NCBI GenBank assembly: GCA_014378085.1
Contig: JACMOJ010000193.1
Location: forward strand, 1 to 27,838
Reading direction: 5' to 3'
DNA from: Burkholderiales bacterium
GTDB taxonomy: Bacteria; Pseudomonadota; Gammaproteobacteria; Burkholderiales; Usitatibacteraceae
DNA: 27,838 nt
The position numbers and the translations under genes are program-made. The notes below the pieces were generated by a model that made no database searches, was not told where the DNA came from, and was given only the letters and a program-made list of their open reading frames with translations. Shown here piece after piece: positions 1 to 7,225 of this stretch. Position 1 is the stretch's first letter; each line of letters begins with the position of its first letter.

Positions 1-2
1 CG

Positions 3-71
3 CCAGACGCCGAAACTTCAGCGCGCATCCTTAGCGAACACACCCGCATGGCCGCTGCGATGGGGGTTTAA
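3..71 (+). CDS. C-terminal end of an unidentified protein (partial)
   Basis: The frame is open from the window edge and ends with TAA at 69-71. The 22 visible residues end in a helix-like tail (…SEHTRMAAAMGV). The composition looks protein-like and the stop lies directly before a hairpin, as expected for a gene end. The other two forward frames read into stops without such a pattern. The family cannot be named from so little sequence, and this could be a chance open frame. Confidence 0.4.
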   Translation, partial: PDAETSARILSEHTRMAAAMGV

Positions 72-78
72 AAACACG

Positions 79-149
79 CCAAAAGTCGACTGTTGACGGG
101 TACTTTCAGGTATTTATGCCTGGAACTACCCGCCGATTGGCGCTTTTGG
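79..149. repeat. Long imperfect inverted repeat (71 nt) after the partial gene
   Basis: The outer arms CCAAAAG (79-85) and CTTTTGG (143-149) are perfect complements. The inner arms CGGGTA (97-102)/TACCCG (127-132) and CAGG (107-110)/CCTG (119-122) close an 8-nt loop. The stretches between them pair partly, with mismatches and G-U pairs. No T-tract follows, so a simple Rho-independent terminator is not supported. It may be a structured mRNA 3' end or a REP-like palindrome. Confidence 0.55.
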
Positions 150-281
150 TGAGTTGATCCGTACAGCTTGTGACGATTTAAGAGCACAAACTTGCTTTCC
201 TTTGATGCGCATCAACATCGACTTTGTTGCTCTGCGCAAACTGCTTTCATGATTAACCCACATGAGAAAGCGAACGCAACA

Positions 282-884
282 ATGAAAGCAAAATTACTAG
301 CCCCGTTGGTTGCAGCCACATTGGCTTCCCTAGCCTCCTCCGCATTGGCACAAGAAGGCACTTACATGATGCGCGTGCGCGCGTTAAACATGCAAGTCGA
401 CAACGGCAACTCGCCGAACGTCGCGGGTGCAAAAGTTGAGATCAACAACAAGACCTTTCCCGAGATTGATTTTGTCTACAACTTCACCAAAAATCTCGCC
501 GCTGAACTGGTGCTGACGTACCCACAGAAACATGACGTCAAGTTACAGGGCAACCGAATTGGCAGCCTGAAACACCTGCCGCCGACACTCACGCTTCAGT
601 ACTACTTCGCGCCGGGCAGCAGCGTAAATCCTTACGTAGGTGCCGGCATCAACTACACGCGCTTTATGAGTGTGAGCCTGCCAACCGGGATCTCCACGGA
701 TAAGGACAGCTTCGGTTTTGCCGCCCAAATCGGCGTTGACTTCGAGATTGCCAAAAACACCTACGTCAACCTCGACTTCAAACGTGTAAACATTGACGCC
801 GACGTCAAGGTCAATGGTGCCAAGCTGACAACGTTGAAGGTGGATCCAAACCTCGTCAGCGTCGGTATTGGTTGGCGCTTCTAA
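282..884 (+). CDS. ompW: OmpW family outer membrane protein
   Basis: This is a 200-aa protein of the OmpW family, small eight-stranded outer-membrane beta-barrels thought to pass hydrophobic compounds. The ATG at 282 is chosen because it directly precedes a signal peptide (MKAKLLAPLVAATLASLASS, cleaved after ALA-Q near residue 24). Upstream in-frame starts (TTG 192, ATG 249) add a non-signal extension. Family traits visible are the N-terminal 'MMRVRALNM' strand, 'ASEL/AAELVLTYP'-type strand, 'LPPTLTLQYYF', 'NPYVGAGINYT' and a terminal aromatic residue (VGIGWRF) expected for BAM recognition. The length agrees with the family (about 200 aa mature plus signal). A bidirectional terminator follows 20 nt after the stop. 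The family is secure; the transported solute is unknown. Confidence 0.93.
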   Translation: MKAKLLAPLVAATLASLASSALAQEGTYMMRVRALNMQVDNGNSPNVAGAKVEINNKTFPEIDFVYNFTKNLAAELVLTYPQKHDVKLQGNRIGSLKHLPPTLTLQYYFAPGSSVNPYVGAGINYTRFMSVSLPTGISTDKDSFGFAAQIGVDFEIAKNTYVNLDFKRVNIDADVKVNGAKLTTLKVDPNLVSVGIGWRF

Positions 885-903
885 ACGGATGTATCCGCGC
901 GCA

Positions 904-929
904 AAAACGGACACCAAGGTGCCCGTTTT
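904..929. terminator. Bidirectional Rho-independent terminator between ompW and the Bug-family gene
   Basis: AAAACGGACACC (904-915) pairs with GGTGCCCGTTTT (918-929), with a single A-C mismatch. The A-tract on one arm and T-tract on the other serve both strands. It sits 20 nt after the ompW stop and 20 nt beyond the end of the convergent solute-binding protein gene. Confidence 0.8.
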
Positions 930-948
930 ATTGGTTGCCGAGATACCA

Positions 949-1938
949 TCAATCGATCTTCGCACCCGACGCGCGCGCCACCTCTGCCCACTTGGCAATG
1001 TCGGCCTTCACCATCGCCAGCGCTTCGTCGGGCTTATTCGCAATCATCTCGCCACCCTGTAGAGCAAACCGTTCAACTAGGTCTCGGCTCGCAAGTGCCT
1101 TCGTCGCTGCTGCGGATAGTTTTGCGAGCACATCTTTCGGCGTTGCCGCTGGCGCACACAACACAAACCAGTTGGTCGACGAAAAATCCTTTAAGCCAGA
1201 CTCCGCCACCGTCGGCAGATTTGGGAACAACTTTGAGCGTTCACTGCCCGTCACGGCGAGTGCACGAATCTTTCCGGATTTCACCAACGGCCCAATCGAA
1301 ATGGTGCTGTCATACATAATCGAGATTTGGCCGCACAACAAATCGGGAAACACAAACGCGCTGCCCTTGTAGGGAATGTGGGCAATGCTGATGCCATTTA
1401 GCGTATTGAACATTTCGCCCGTCAGATGGGAAATGGTGCCATTACCGCTCGAACCAAAATTGAGTTTGCCGGGGTTGGCTTTGGCGTATGCAACCAACTC
1501 ACGCACATTTTTTACCGGCAGATCGGATGTGACAACCACCACGTTTTGCGACGCGGCCAGCATGGTGATGACGGCAAAATCAGTAACCGGGTCGTACGGC
1601 AGTTTTTTGTACAAGCTCTTGGCAATCGCATGATTGCTCGATGTGCCGATCGTTAAGGTGTAGCCATCAGCTGGCGCTTTGGCGACCAGATCTGCGCCGA
1701 TGGTGCCACCCGCGCCCGGTTTGTTTTCAACAATGACCTGCTGCTTGAGCTCCTCTCCTAACTTCGCCGCAAAATCGCGCGACAAAATGTCGGTAGCGCC
1801 ACCAGGCGGAAAACCGATGACGATGCGAATCGGTTTGGTCGGATAGGTTTGGCCATGGGCTGCCGACATAACTGCCAGCACACAGAACACCAACAGGGAA
1901 AACAGTTTTCTCGTATCGGCTTTCAGCAATTGGTTCAT
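949..1938 (-). CDS. Bug/TctC family tripartite tricarboxylate transporter substrate-binding protein
   Basis: This 329-aa periplasmic binding protein belongs to the Bug family (TctC, PF03401), which is greatly expanded in Burkholderiales. A signal peptide spans residues 1-29 (LLVFCVLAVMSAAHG). The mature part starts with the family signature 'YPTKPIRIVIGFPPGGATD' (32-50), followed by 'VENKPGAGGTIGADLVAKA', 'LPYDPVTDF', 'GSSGNGTISHL' and 'HIPYKG'. The ATG at 1938 has an AAGG-containing ribosome binding site upstream. No TctA/TctB membrane subunits are nearby, so it is an orphan, as most Bug genes are. It may lend ligand to a distant permease or act as a sensor. The ligand (carboxylate, aromatic acid or similar) cannot be read from the sequence. 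Confidence 0.95.
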   Translation of the reverse strand: MNQLLKADTRKLFSLLVFCVLAVMSAAHGQTYPTKPIRIVIGFPPGGATDILSRDFAAKLGEELKQQVIVENKPGAGGTIGADLVAKAPADGYTLTIGTSSNHAIAKSLYKKLPYDPVTDFAVITMLAASQNVVVVTSDLPVKNVRELVAYAKANPGKLNFGSSGNGTISHLTGEMFNTLNGISIAHIPYKGSAFVFPDLLCGQISIMYDSTISIGPLVKSGKIRALAVTGSERSKLFPNLPTVAESGLKDFSSTNWFVLCAPAATPKDVLAKLSAAATKALASRDLVERFALQGGEMIANKPDEALAMVKADIAKWAEVARASGAKID

Positions 1939-2127
1939 CGGGCGACCTTTTTTGGTGGGTTGAAATCTTTCCTAAAGATTACCGTTTCGACGCCGCGCAT
2001 AACGCCATCGCCGTTGACGAGGCTTGCAACTTTCATCACGCAAATGCGGATTTCCACTTTTCAGCGGCGATGCGTGTCGAGTCGCGCTAGTATGGTGGCT
2101 CTTCCAACCCTCACATCGGGCCTGCAA

Positions 2128-2445
2128 ATGAGATCGCTACTTTGTATTGTGTGTATGGGGTGGCTCACCGCATGCGGTACGCTAACCTCGAACAATTATT
2201 TTTTGTCGCCAGGCCTAACAGACGACAAAACCGCACTCGTGGTCACCGGCATGACTGCCGCCAACGTGGCCGCCACACTCGGTCAACCGCATCAACGGGT
2301 GCGCTTCAACAATCTCAACGCGACCGCTTGGGACTACCGCTACATCGATTCATGGGGCTACATCATTGATTTTTCGGTGATGATCGGCGACGACGGTAGA
2401 GTTATCAACAAAATCTCGGCACGCGGCTACGCTGACAATCACTAG
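2128..2445 (+). CDS. BamE/SmpA-like outer membrane lipoprotein
   Basis: This is a 105-aa lipoprotein. The ATG at 2128 begins a short lipoprotein signal (MRSLLCIVCMGWLTAC) with lipobox LTAC, giving lipidated Cys16. The rest matches the SmpA/OmlA (BamE-like) fold: 'GMTAANVAATLGQPHQRV' followed by 'WDYRYIDSWGYIIDFSVMI', then 'DDGRVINKISARGY'. The pattern is G-M-T…V…LG-P…W-Y-Y…V-F…G-V. BamE itself helps barrel assembly. Many Betaproteobacteria carry extra paralogues of unknown role, and this short stand-alone copy is more likely a paralogue than bamE. The longer upstream frame from 1849 overlaps the divergent Bug gene and is not used. The ribosome binding site is weak. It converges with the eRF1-like gene 19 nt away. 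Confidence 0.8.
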   Translation: MRSLLCIVCMGWLTACGTLTSNNYFLSPGLTDDKTALVVTGMTAANVAATLGQPHQRVRFNNLNATAWDYRYIDSWGYIIDFSVMIGDDGRVINKISARGYADNH

Positions 2446-2464
2446 CAGCGTTGCAACGCGCAGC

Positions 2465-2851
2465 CTAACGCATTTGGTCGGCGGCCACAAAGTACTTGCG
2501 CGCATAGGCGAGTAGCTGTCCGTCCGTCGGATGATCCACCGTCTCAACGCCAATCAAATGGTCGTTGAGTGCGTGATGTGCTTTAGCGATATGTTTAACA
2601 AACGCCAGCTTGGCACTGGCGGGGCCTACCACCAGCCACTCACGGATATCTCGGATTTTCTCAACAATCGCGTCGTAATACTCGGGGTGCTCTGCGGCCT
2701 TGCCCGAACCAACTGCGTCGGCTTTGTGGTGCTGGTGCTCGCGCCGGTTCGGCGCGTGAACGACGACCGCCTTGTCTGCGGCGTCTCGCGTAAAAGCGAT
2801 GATATGTGCTTCGCTATGGTCGAGCCAGATGACAACGTGATTCGCTTGCAT
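2465..2851 (-). CDS. Bacterial eRF1-like (baeRF) 'translational machinery' protein
   Basis: This 128-aa protein starts 'MQANHVVIWLDHSEAHIIAF', has a His-rich linker (HAPNRREHQHHK, about 52-63), then 'WLVVGPASAKLAFVKHI', and ends with 'IGVETVDHPTDGQLLAYARK'. I recognise this arrangement from a proteobacterial family named translational machinery protein, related to the middle, RNase H-fold domain of archaeal/eukaryotic eRF1. The 'VGPxxAK' and 'GVETVDHPTDGQL' blocks are the diagnostic ones. Its function is not established experimentally as far as I know; a ribosome-associated role is inferred from the eRF1 relation. The ATG at 2851 is preceded by GGAAA. It follows the methyltransferase gene on the same strand after a 99-nt gap, so co-transcription is possible. 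Confidence 0.8.
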   Translation of the reverse strand: MQANHVVIWLDHSEAHIIAFTRDAADKAVVVHAPNRREHQHHKADAVGSGKAAEHPEYYDAIVEKIRDIREWLVVGPASAKLAFVKHIAKAHHALNDHLIGVETVDHPTDGQLLAYARKYFVAADQMR

Positions 2852-2950
2852 GGGTGATTTCCGTCATTGGTTAGGACAACCTCAATATGCGTGGTTTACC
2901 CACTCGCAGTTTGTGCTATATCAAACATTGCACAAAAAACTTCTCAACCG

Positions 2951-4144
2951 CTACTGCACACCCAACCGCCAAAGTGAAGTGACTTCCTTGGCGCGAGCGG
3001 CATGTAGTGCGTCGGCGGTGTCGGTTACGCGTGGGTGGGTAGGCTTGACGTCAATTTTCTCCCGCACCACCAGCCCCGCCGAGGCAATCCACGCAAGTAA
3101 TGTTTCACGCGAGCGCAGGCCCAAGTGTTCAGCGAGATTTGACAAGATCAACCAGCCTTCACCACCGGGTTCTAAATGCGCCGCCAGCCCACTCAAAAAG
3201 CCGCGCAGCATTTGGCTGTCGGGGTCATAGACGGCGCGCTCTAGTGGTGATGACGGCCGGGCAGGCAACCACGGCGGGTTGCACACAATCAACGGGGCGC
3301 GACCCTGCGGAAATAAATCCGCCTCAATCACTGACACGACATCTTGCAAGCGCAATCTGCGCAAGTTGTCACGCGCGCAGATAAGCGCACGTGCATCCAT
3401 GTCGGTGGCGATCACGCGTCCAATGCCGCGATTTGACAGAATGGCCGCCAACACGCCCGTGCCGGTACCAATATCAAAGGCCATCGGCGGCAGCGGATTC
3501 GGCAACGGCGTTTCGGCGACGAGCCCCACGTATTCGCTGCGGATCGGCGCAAATACCCCGTAGTGGGGATGGACACGTTCACCCAGGGCGGCGATTTCCA
3601 CGCCTTTGCGACGCCATTCATGCGCGCCAATGATGCCGAGTAACTCGCGCAGCGACGCCACCGACGGGCGATTGGTTGGTTGCCCCCACGCTTCCTTGCA
3701 AGCCGTTTGCACATCAGGCGCACGCCCTAGTGGAATAGAAAAATCGGTATCAAACGGGATCAACAACATCGACAAGGTACGCGCGCGTTGCGAACGGGTT
3801 AAGCGATGGCGATTAAACGCGTCGATCAATGCCTTTTCATCCGACGGCTCCACGGCTGGCTTCTTCGCCACAACGCCCTGCCGCTTCGCTTTTACGCTCT
3901 TGGCGTCGACGCGGCGTGCAAGTGCTAACAACAATTGCCGCGCATTCTGGAAATCTCCGCGCCACAACAGCGCGGTACCTTCGCACGCCATCCGATAGGC
4001 GCTGTCTGCTGTAACGGTATCGTCTACCACCATCACACGTTTCGGCGGCGGCGAGCCATTTTCAGCGCGCCACGTCGCAGAATGTGTGCGGCCAGCTTCG
4101 CTCCAGGTAATGTTCTCAATAGTCGTCTTGGTTGCGGTGATCAA
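2951..4144 (-). CDS. Class I SAM-dependent methyltransferase with NPPW motif
   Basis: This 397-aa protein carries an N-terminal region 'ADSAYRMACEGTALLWRGDFQ' (46-66), a Lys/Ala linker (about 80-100), and a C-terminal Rossmann methyltransferase. SAM-binding motif I is DIGTGTG (224-230), the acidic motif II is 'ATDMDARAL' (246-254), and the catalytic NPPW is at 289-292. The NPPW (NPPY-class) motif is typical of N-methyltransferases acting on adenine, guanine or glutamine amide nitrogen, such as RlmF/RsmC/PrmC relatives. A nucleic-acid or protein substrate is therefore likely but not specified. The frame begins at a TTG (4144); the first ATG (4033) would cut the conserved 'RTHSATWRAENG' segment, so the longer form is preferred. 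It is divergent from the PPK2 gene. Confidence 0.85.
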   Translation of the reverse strand: MITATKTTIENITWSEAGRTHSATWRAENGSPPPKRVMVVDDTVTADSAYRMACEGTALLWRGDFQNARQLLLALARRVDAKSVKAKRQGVVAKKPAVEPSDEKALIDAFNRHRLTRSQRARTLSMLLIPFDTDFSIPLGRAPDVQTACKEAWGQPTNRPSVASLRELLGIIGAHEWRRKGVEIAALGERVHPHYGVFAPIRSEYVGLVAETPLPNPLPPMAFDIGTGTGVLAAILSNRGIGRVIATDMDARALICARDNLRRLRLQDVVSVIEADLFPQGRAPLIVCNPPWLPARPSSPLERAVYDPDSQMLRGFLSGLAAHLEPGGEGWLILSNLAEHLGLRSRETLLAWIASAGLVVREKIDVKPTHPRVTDTADALHAARAKEVTSLWRLGVQ

Positions 4145-4287
4145 AACAGGGCTTTCAACGGATTCACAAAAGATAATTTACGGGTCAGCCAACATGCTAC
4201 CCGCCGCAGCGAGTCCATGCCAATTTGCTGATTAGCCGTAAATCAAGCAACATCTGCGATAGCCGCATCCTCTGCGAGGGATATTTC

Positions 4288-5847
4288 ATGTTCGAATCTG
4301 CTGAAATTGGTCACAAGATAAAGAAAGCCGAATTTGCTCGGCAAGAACCGTTACTACGCCAAGCGCTGCTCACAGCCCAGTTCAAGCTACTGGCGCAAAA
4401 CAAAGCGCCGGTAATTATTTTAGTGAATGGCGTTGACGGTGCTGGCAAGGGGGAGACGGTGAATCTCTTTAACGAATGGATGGATCCCCGCCACCTCTAC
4501 ACCCACGCTTTTGGCGCGTCAACCGAGACAGAGCGCAATCGGCCTGATATGTGGCGATTCTGGCAAGCCTTACCACCCAAGGGCAGCATCGGTATGCTGT
4601 TTGGCTCGTGGTACACCGATCCGATTCTGCAGCGCGTAATGAGCAAGATGGGGGGGCAAAAACAGACTCAACAACAGAGCCAAAAGCGAAGCGCAGCGGT
4701 GGGCACAGCGCAAGCAAAACACCTAGGCAACAATACCTCTGCTGAATTTGAAAAGCGGCTGGCGCGCATTCGCGACCACGAACGGATGTTGGTCGCCGAA
4801 GGTGCCACAATACTCAAACTCTGGTTCCATCTCTCGAAAGACGCACAAGCCTCACGACTTGAGGCGTTATCGGCTAACAAAGCAACCGCGTGGCGCGTCA
4901 CCAAAGACGACTGGCGGCGATACAAACACTACGATGAATTTATCGAAGTCTGTGAGCTTGCACTGCGCGAAACCTCGACCGGTGAAGCACCCTGGCACGT
5001 CATTGAAGGCAGCAATCACGCCTACCGTTCTCTCGCCGCTGGCAATCTGCTACTCGACGCTTTGGGTCGCACCCTTAAGGGCACCAAGGCCACCAAGACG
5101 CCAGCCGAGCCGCTGCCCGAGCGGAGTCTCGATAAACTTGACATCCTCAATACCGCAGACTACAGCAGGTCATTAGATCGCGCCACCTACGAGCGCCGTT
5201 TAACAAAGTTGCAGGGCGAGCTGAATCTGCTTGCCCGCCACAAGCGCGTCCGAGACCGTTCGCTAGTGCTGGTGTTTGAAGGTATGGATGCGGCGGGTAA
5301 AGGCAGCACCATTCGGCGCATTACCGGCGCCATCGACGCGCGCTTTTATCGCGTGGTTCCGGTGGCTGCGCCAACCGACGAAGAACGCGCACAGCCTTAT
5401 TTATGGCGTTTCTGGCGACAGATTCCTGACCACGGCCATGCGGTGATTTTCGATCGCTCTTGGTATGGTCGCGTGTTAGTCGAACGAGTGGAAAAATTCT
5501 GCGCGGTCGACGATTGGATGCGGGCGTACCACGAGATCAACGAGTTTGAGGACACCCTAACCGACAGTGGTGCCATCGTCATTAAATTCTGGTTATCGAT
5601 TAGTCAGGAAGAGCAGCTCAAGCGCTTTAAGCTGCGTGAAAAAACACCGCACAAGAACTATAAAATCACACCAGACGACTGGCGCAATCGTAAAAAATGG
5701 CCAGCCTACGAACTTGCGGTGTCCGACATGATTGATCGCACCTCTTCCGAAATTACACCTTGGAATATGGTCGCCTCAGACGACAAACTTTGGTCGCGCG
5801 TCGAAGTGCTCAAACGCATGTGCGCGACAATTGAGAAGGCGCTCTAG
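4288..5847 (+). CDS. pap: Two-domain PPK2, polyphosphate:AMP phosphotransferase
   Basis: This 519-aa protein is a tandem fusion of two polyphosphate kinase 2 domains, the layout of polyphosphate:AMP phosphotransferase, which makes ADP from AMP and polyphosphate. Domain 1 has a Walker A-like GVDGAGKGET (48-57). Domain 2 has EGMDAAGKGST (331-341) and the lid/Walker B region 'FDRSWYGRVLVERV' (388-401). In domain 1 the matching place reads 'FGSWYTDPILQRV', without the Asp-Arg pair, in keeping with the known pattern that only the C-terminal domain is catalytic. Between about 120 and 152, domain 1 has a Gln/Ser/Ala-rich low-complexity insert that I do not expect in this family. The ATG at 4288 has a GAGGGA ribosome binding site and the usual 'MFESAEIGHKI' start. 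It ends sharing CTAG with the convergent GNAT gene. Confidence 0.93.
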   Translation: MFESAEIGHKIKKAEFARQEPLLRQALLTAQFKLLAQNKAPVIILVNGVDGAGKGETVNLFNEWMDPRHLYTHAFGASTETERNRPDMWRFWQALPPKGSIGMLFGSWYTDPILQRVMSKMGGQKQTQQQSQKRSAAVGTAQAKHLGNNTSAEFEKRLARIRDHERMLVAEGATILKLWFHLSKDAQASRLEALSANKATAWRVTKDDWRRYKHYDEFIEVCELALRETSTGEAPWHVIEGSNHAYRSLAAGNLLLDALGRTLKGTKATKTPAEPLPERSLDKLDILNTADYSRSLDRATYERRLTKLQGELNLLARHKRVRDRSLVLVFEGMDAAGKGSTIRRITGAIDARFYRVVPVAAPTDEERAQPYLWRFWRQIPDHGHAVIFDRSWYGRVLVERVEKFCAVDDWMRAYHEINEFEDTLTDSGAIVIKFWLSISQEEQLKRFKLREKTPHKNYKITPDDWRNRKKWPAYELAVSDMIDRTSSEITPWNMVASDDKLWSRVEVLKRMCATIEKAL

Positions 5848-6374
5848 TCGGCCTTGGCAACGTCTTGTGTTGGTGCGGTCGTCAGCCACGCAGACCGTAA
5901 CGGTTTGGTCATTTGCACCAAGTGCAGCGGCATCCGCGCTTTTTCCGGAACAGGGAATGGCACCACACCATGTGGCGCAAAGCCTAGCTTTTCGTAATAG
6001 ACGAACAGGTTTTTGCGCACGTTGACCACGGTGATGTCGAGAAAATCACATCCGGCCGCTAATGCATTTTGCGCGACAGCATCAATTAGCACCTTTGAGA
6101 TACCGCGCCCTTGAGCCGATGGATCGACCGACAGCAGACCGAGATAGGCACGTGCACCTGATACTGAAGTGAACACCGCACCGACCAGCTTGCCGGGAAC
6201 CGTTTCATCTTCCAACACCAGAAACCTGCCGAGCTGAAACCGCGCTTGAATGTCCGCCAAATTGGTGCGGTCGCCGATCACACAAAAATCCTCGGCACGA
6301 AAGGCGGCGTTGATCAGGCAAATAAGGCTTTCAATATCGTCTGGGTTGGCGTGACGAAAGGCGGTTAAAGACAT
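5844..6374 (-). CDS. GNAT family N-acetyltransferase
   Basis: This 176-aa single-domain acetyltransferase starts 'MSLTAFRHANPDDIESLICL', the normal beta1-alpha1 of GNAT enzymes. The acetyl-CoA pyrophosphate loop is at 81-93 (LSVDPSAQGRGIS, Q/R-x-x-G-x-G). Motif B follows with 'NLFVYYEKLGFAPHG'. The substrate cannot be predicted. The C-terminus 'AWLTTAPTQDVAKAD' extends beyond the fold. Its stop overlaps the stop of the PPK2 gene, with both using the palindrome CTAG at 5844-5847. It lies on the same strand as the Lys-rich small gene, but the terminator at 6406-6434 separates them. Confidence 0.88.
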   Translation of the reverse strand: MSLTAFRHANPDDIESLICLINAAFRAEDFCVIGDRTNLADIQARFQLGRFLVLEDETVPGKLVGAVFTSVSGARAYLGLLSVDPSAQGRGISKVLIDAVAQNALAAGCDFLDITVVNVRKNLFVYYEKLGFAPHGVVPFPVPEKARMPLHLVQMTKPLRSAWLTTAPTQDVAKAD

Positions 6375-6405
6375 AACTTAATTGGCAATCCTGCGAACAA
6401 AAATA

Positions 6406-6434
6406 AAGCCGAGCCGCAGACGCGGTCCCGGCTT
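6406..6434 (-). terminator. Rho-independent terminator of the Lys-rich small gene
   Basis: On the minus strand, AAGCCG (6434-6429) and CCGC pair with GCGG and CGGCTT (6411-6406), around a GTCT loop. The stem is followed by a U-rich tail (TATTTTTGTT, 6405 downwards). It is positioned 31 nt after the stop codon at 6465, which supports real transcription of the 36-aa gene. Confidence 0.8.
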
Positions 6435-6438
6435 CATC

Positions 6439-6461
6439 GGGAGGGGGCGGGAGGGGGCGGG
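6439..6461. repeat. G-rich tandem repeat, G-quadruplex-like
   Basis: Five G-runs (6439-6441, 6443-6447, 6449-6451, 6453-6457, 6459-6461) are separated by single A or C bases, forming two copies of the unit GAGGGGGCGG. The plus strand meets the usual G3+ with loops of 1 pattern. It lies between the stop codon and terminator of the minus-strand Lys-rich gene, so its transcript would be C-rich. Confidence 0.75.
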
Positions 6462-6464
6462 CGA

Positions 6465-6575
6465 CTACTGGCGCTTGCGCTCTTCTTTCTTCAACTTCTT
6501 CGCATCCTTCTTTTCTTTCGGCGTTTTGGCCGCCGTCTTTTTGGTATCTTTTTTGGTGTCTTTGGCTTTGCTCAT
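6465..6575 (-). CDS. 36-aa lysine-rich small protein
   Basis: ATG at 6573-6575 to TAG at 6465-6467 gives 36 residues, starting MSKAKDTKKDTKKTAAKT and ending KEERKRQ. Fifteen residues are Lys and two Arg, with almost no hydrophobic residues. It will be disordered and strongly cationic, resembling tails of histone H1-like or AlgP-like proteins. A consensus-like ribosome binding site (GAGGAG, 8-10 nt upstream) and a strong terminator downstream support a real gene. Small Lys-rich proteins of this sort occur in Betaproteobacteria without a known role; nucleic-acid or polyphosphate binding is a guess. It is divergent from another small basic protein gene at 6721. Confidence 0.7.
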   Translation of the reverse strand: MSKAKDTKKDTKKTAAKTPKEKKDAKKLKKEERKRQ

Positions 6576-6720
6576 TTCAAGGCTCCTCATCGGGTTTACG
6601 TCAATCAACTGCTGCCAATCATGCAGATATTAGCGTGTTTGTGGGGATGTTGGGCGGGGAAACCGATGCAAAAACCGCGATTTACCTTGCTTTTCAGCCG
6701 CTCCGCGGCCATGATGACTG

Positions 6721-6888
6721 ATGACTACGCCTACGACCACCAAAAAGCCGCGCGCCAAGAAGGCCATTGCCGCCCCCGCCGTCGTGACCACACCGCAAAT
6801 CCTGCCACGCGGCAGTGTGGTTGCCGTGGCCGCTGCACCGTTCACACCGCCGACGCCATTTGTGAAGAAAAAGCCTACTTGGGCTTAG
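6721..6888 (+). CDS. 55-aa basic Ala/Pro/Thr-rich small protein
   Basis: The frame ATG 6721 to TAG 6888 encodes 55 residues: 'MTTPTTTKKPRAKKAIAAPA', a middle 'VVTTPQILPRGSVVAVAAAP', and a basic end 'FVKKKPTWA'. The N-terminal KKPRAKKA patch looks like a DNA-binding or histone-like tail. The codon choice and composition look protein-like, and a hairpin follows 8 nt after the stop (6897-6927). No good ribosome binding site is visible, and an in-frame stop lies just before the start (6715-6717). It may be paired in function with the divergent Lys-rich gene. No family recognised. Confidence 0.5.
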   Translation: MTTPTTTKKPRAKKAIAAPAVVTTPQILPRGSVVAVAAAPFTPPTPFVKKKPTWA

Positions 6889-7225
6889 GTTTAAATCTGA
6901 AAGCGCCCTATTTGTGGGCATTTTCAGGTGAAATGCGCTGGGGATGCTTGTCTTCTTTAGAGTTTTGTAAAAAACACTAGAGCCCACTCGCCGCAATTTC
7001 TCTCGATAGCGCCGACTCACTGGCAGCATTCCGTCGTCCCGCGTCTTAACGCCCGCGTCGTCCGAACCGGGCGGCTCGATTAATTCCACGCAATCGAGAT
7101 TGACGATATAACTTTGGTATTCGCGCCAGGGCCGATTGCTCCGCTAAATTGTGTGTCATTCATTCATCAGCGGTCGCCGCTCTCAGCGACAATCAACGTT
7201 GAATCTCTAAGTCAAGGAAATCCCC
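6889..7225. other. Intergenic region before the DUF885 gene, with two hairpins
   Basis: No convincing coding frame is seen in these 337 bases. Hairpin 1 at 6897-6927 has arms CTGAAA/TTTCAG and GCCC/GGGC but no T-tract, so it may be a weak terminator or a structured 3' end of the 55-aa gene. Hairpin 2 at 7075-7098 is CTCGATT - 10 nt - AATCGAG. An AT-rich stretch GATATAAC near 7103-7110 might belong to a promoter for the DUF885 gene, but no good -35 is apparent. The ribosome binding site AAGGAAA lies at 7214-7220. Confidence 0.5.

Noticed and set aside
168..189. TTGTG-N12-CACAA dyad upstream of ompW as a CRP-type site
   Set aside because: The spacing between the half-sites does not fit TGTGA-N6-TCACA; kept only as a weak dyad.
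244..270. Hairpin CTTTCATG/CATGAGAAAG covering the ompW ribosome binding site as a thermosensor or riboswitch
   Set aside because: The stem is short with a bulge and no known riboswitch motif; not sufficient evidence.
543..998. Long minus-strand frame across ompW
   Set aside because: It lies opposite a well-supported OmpW gene, and its residues show no family pattern; it is a codon-bias shadow.
6694..7089. 131-aa minus-strand frame over the small 55-aa gene
   Set aside because: It has no ribosome binding site or family pattern; the plus strand frame has a protein-like composition and a following hairpin.
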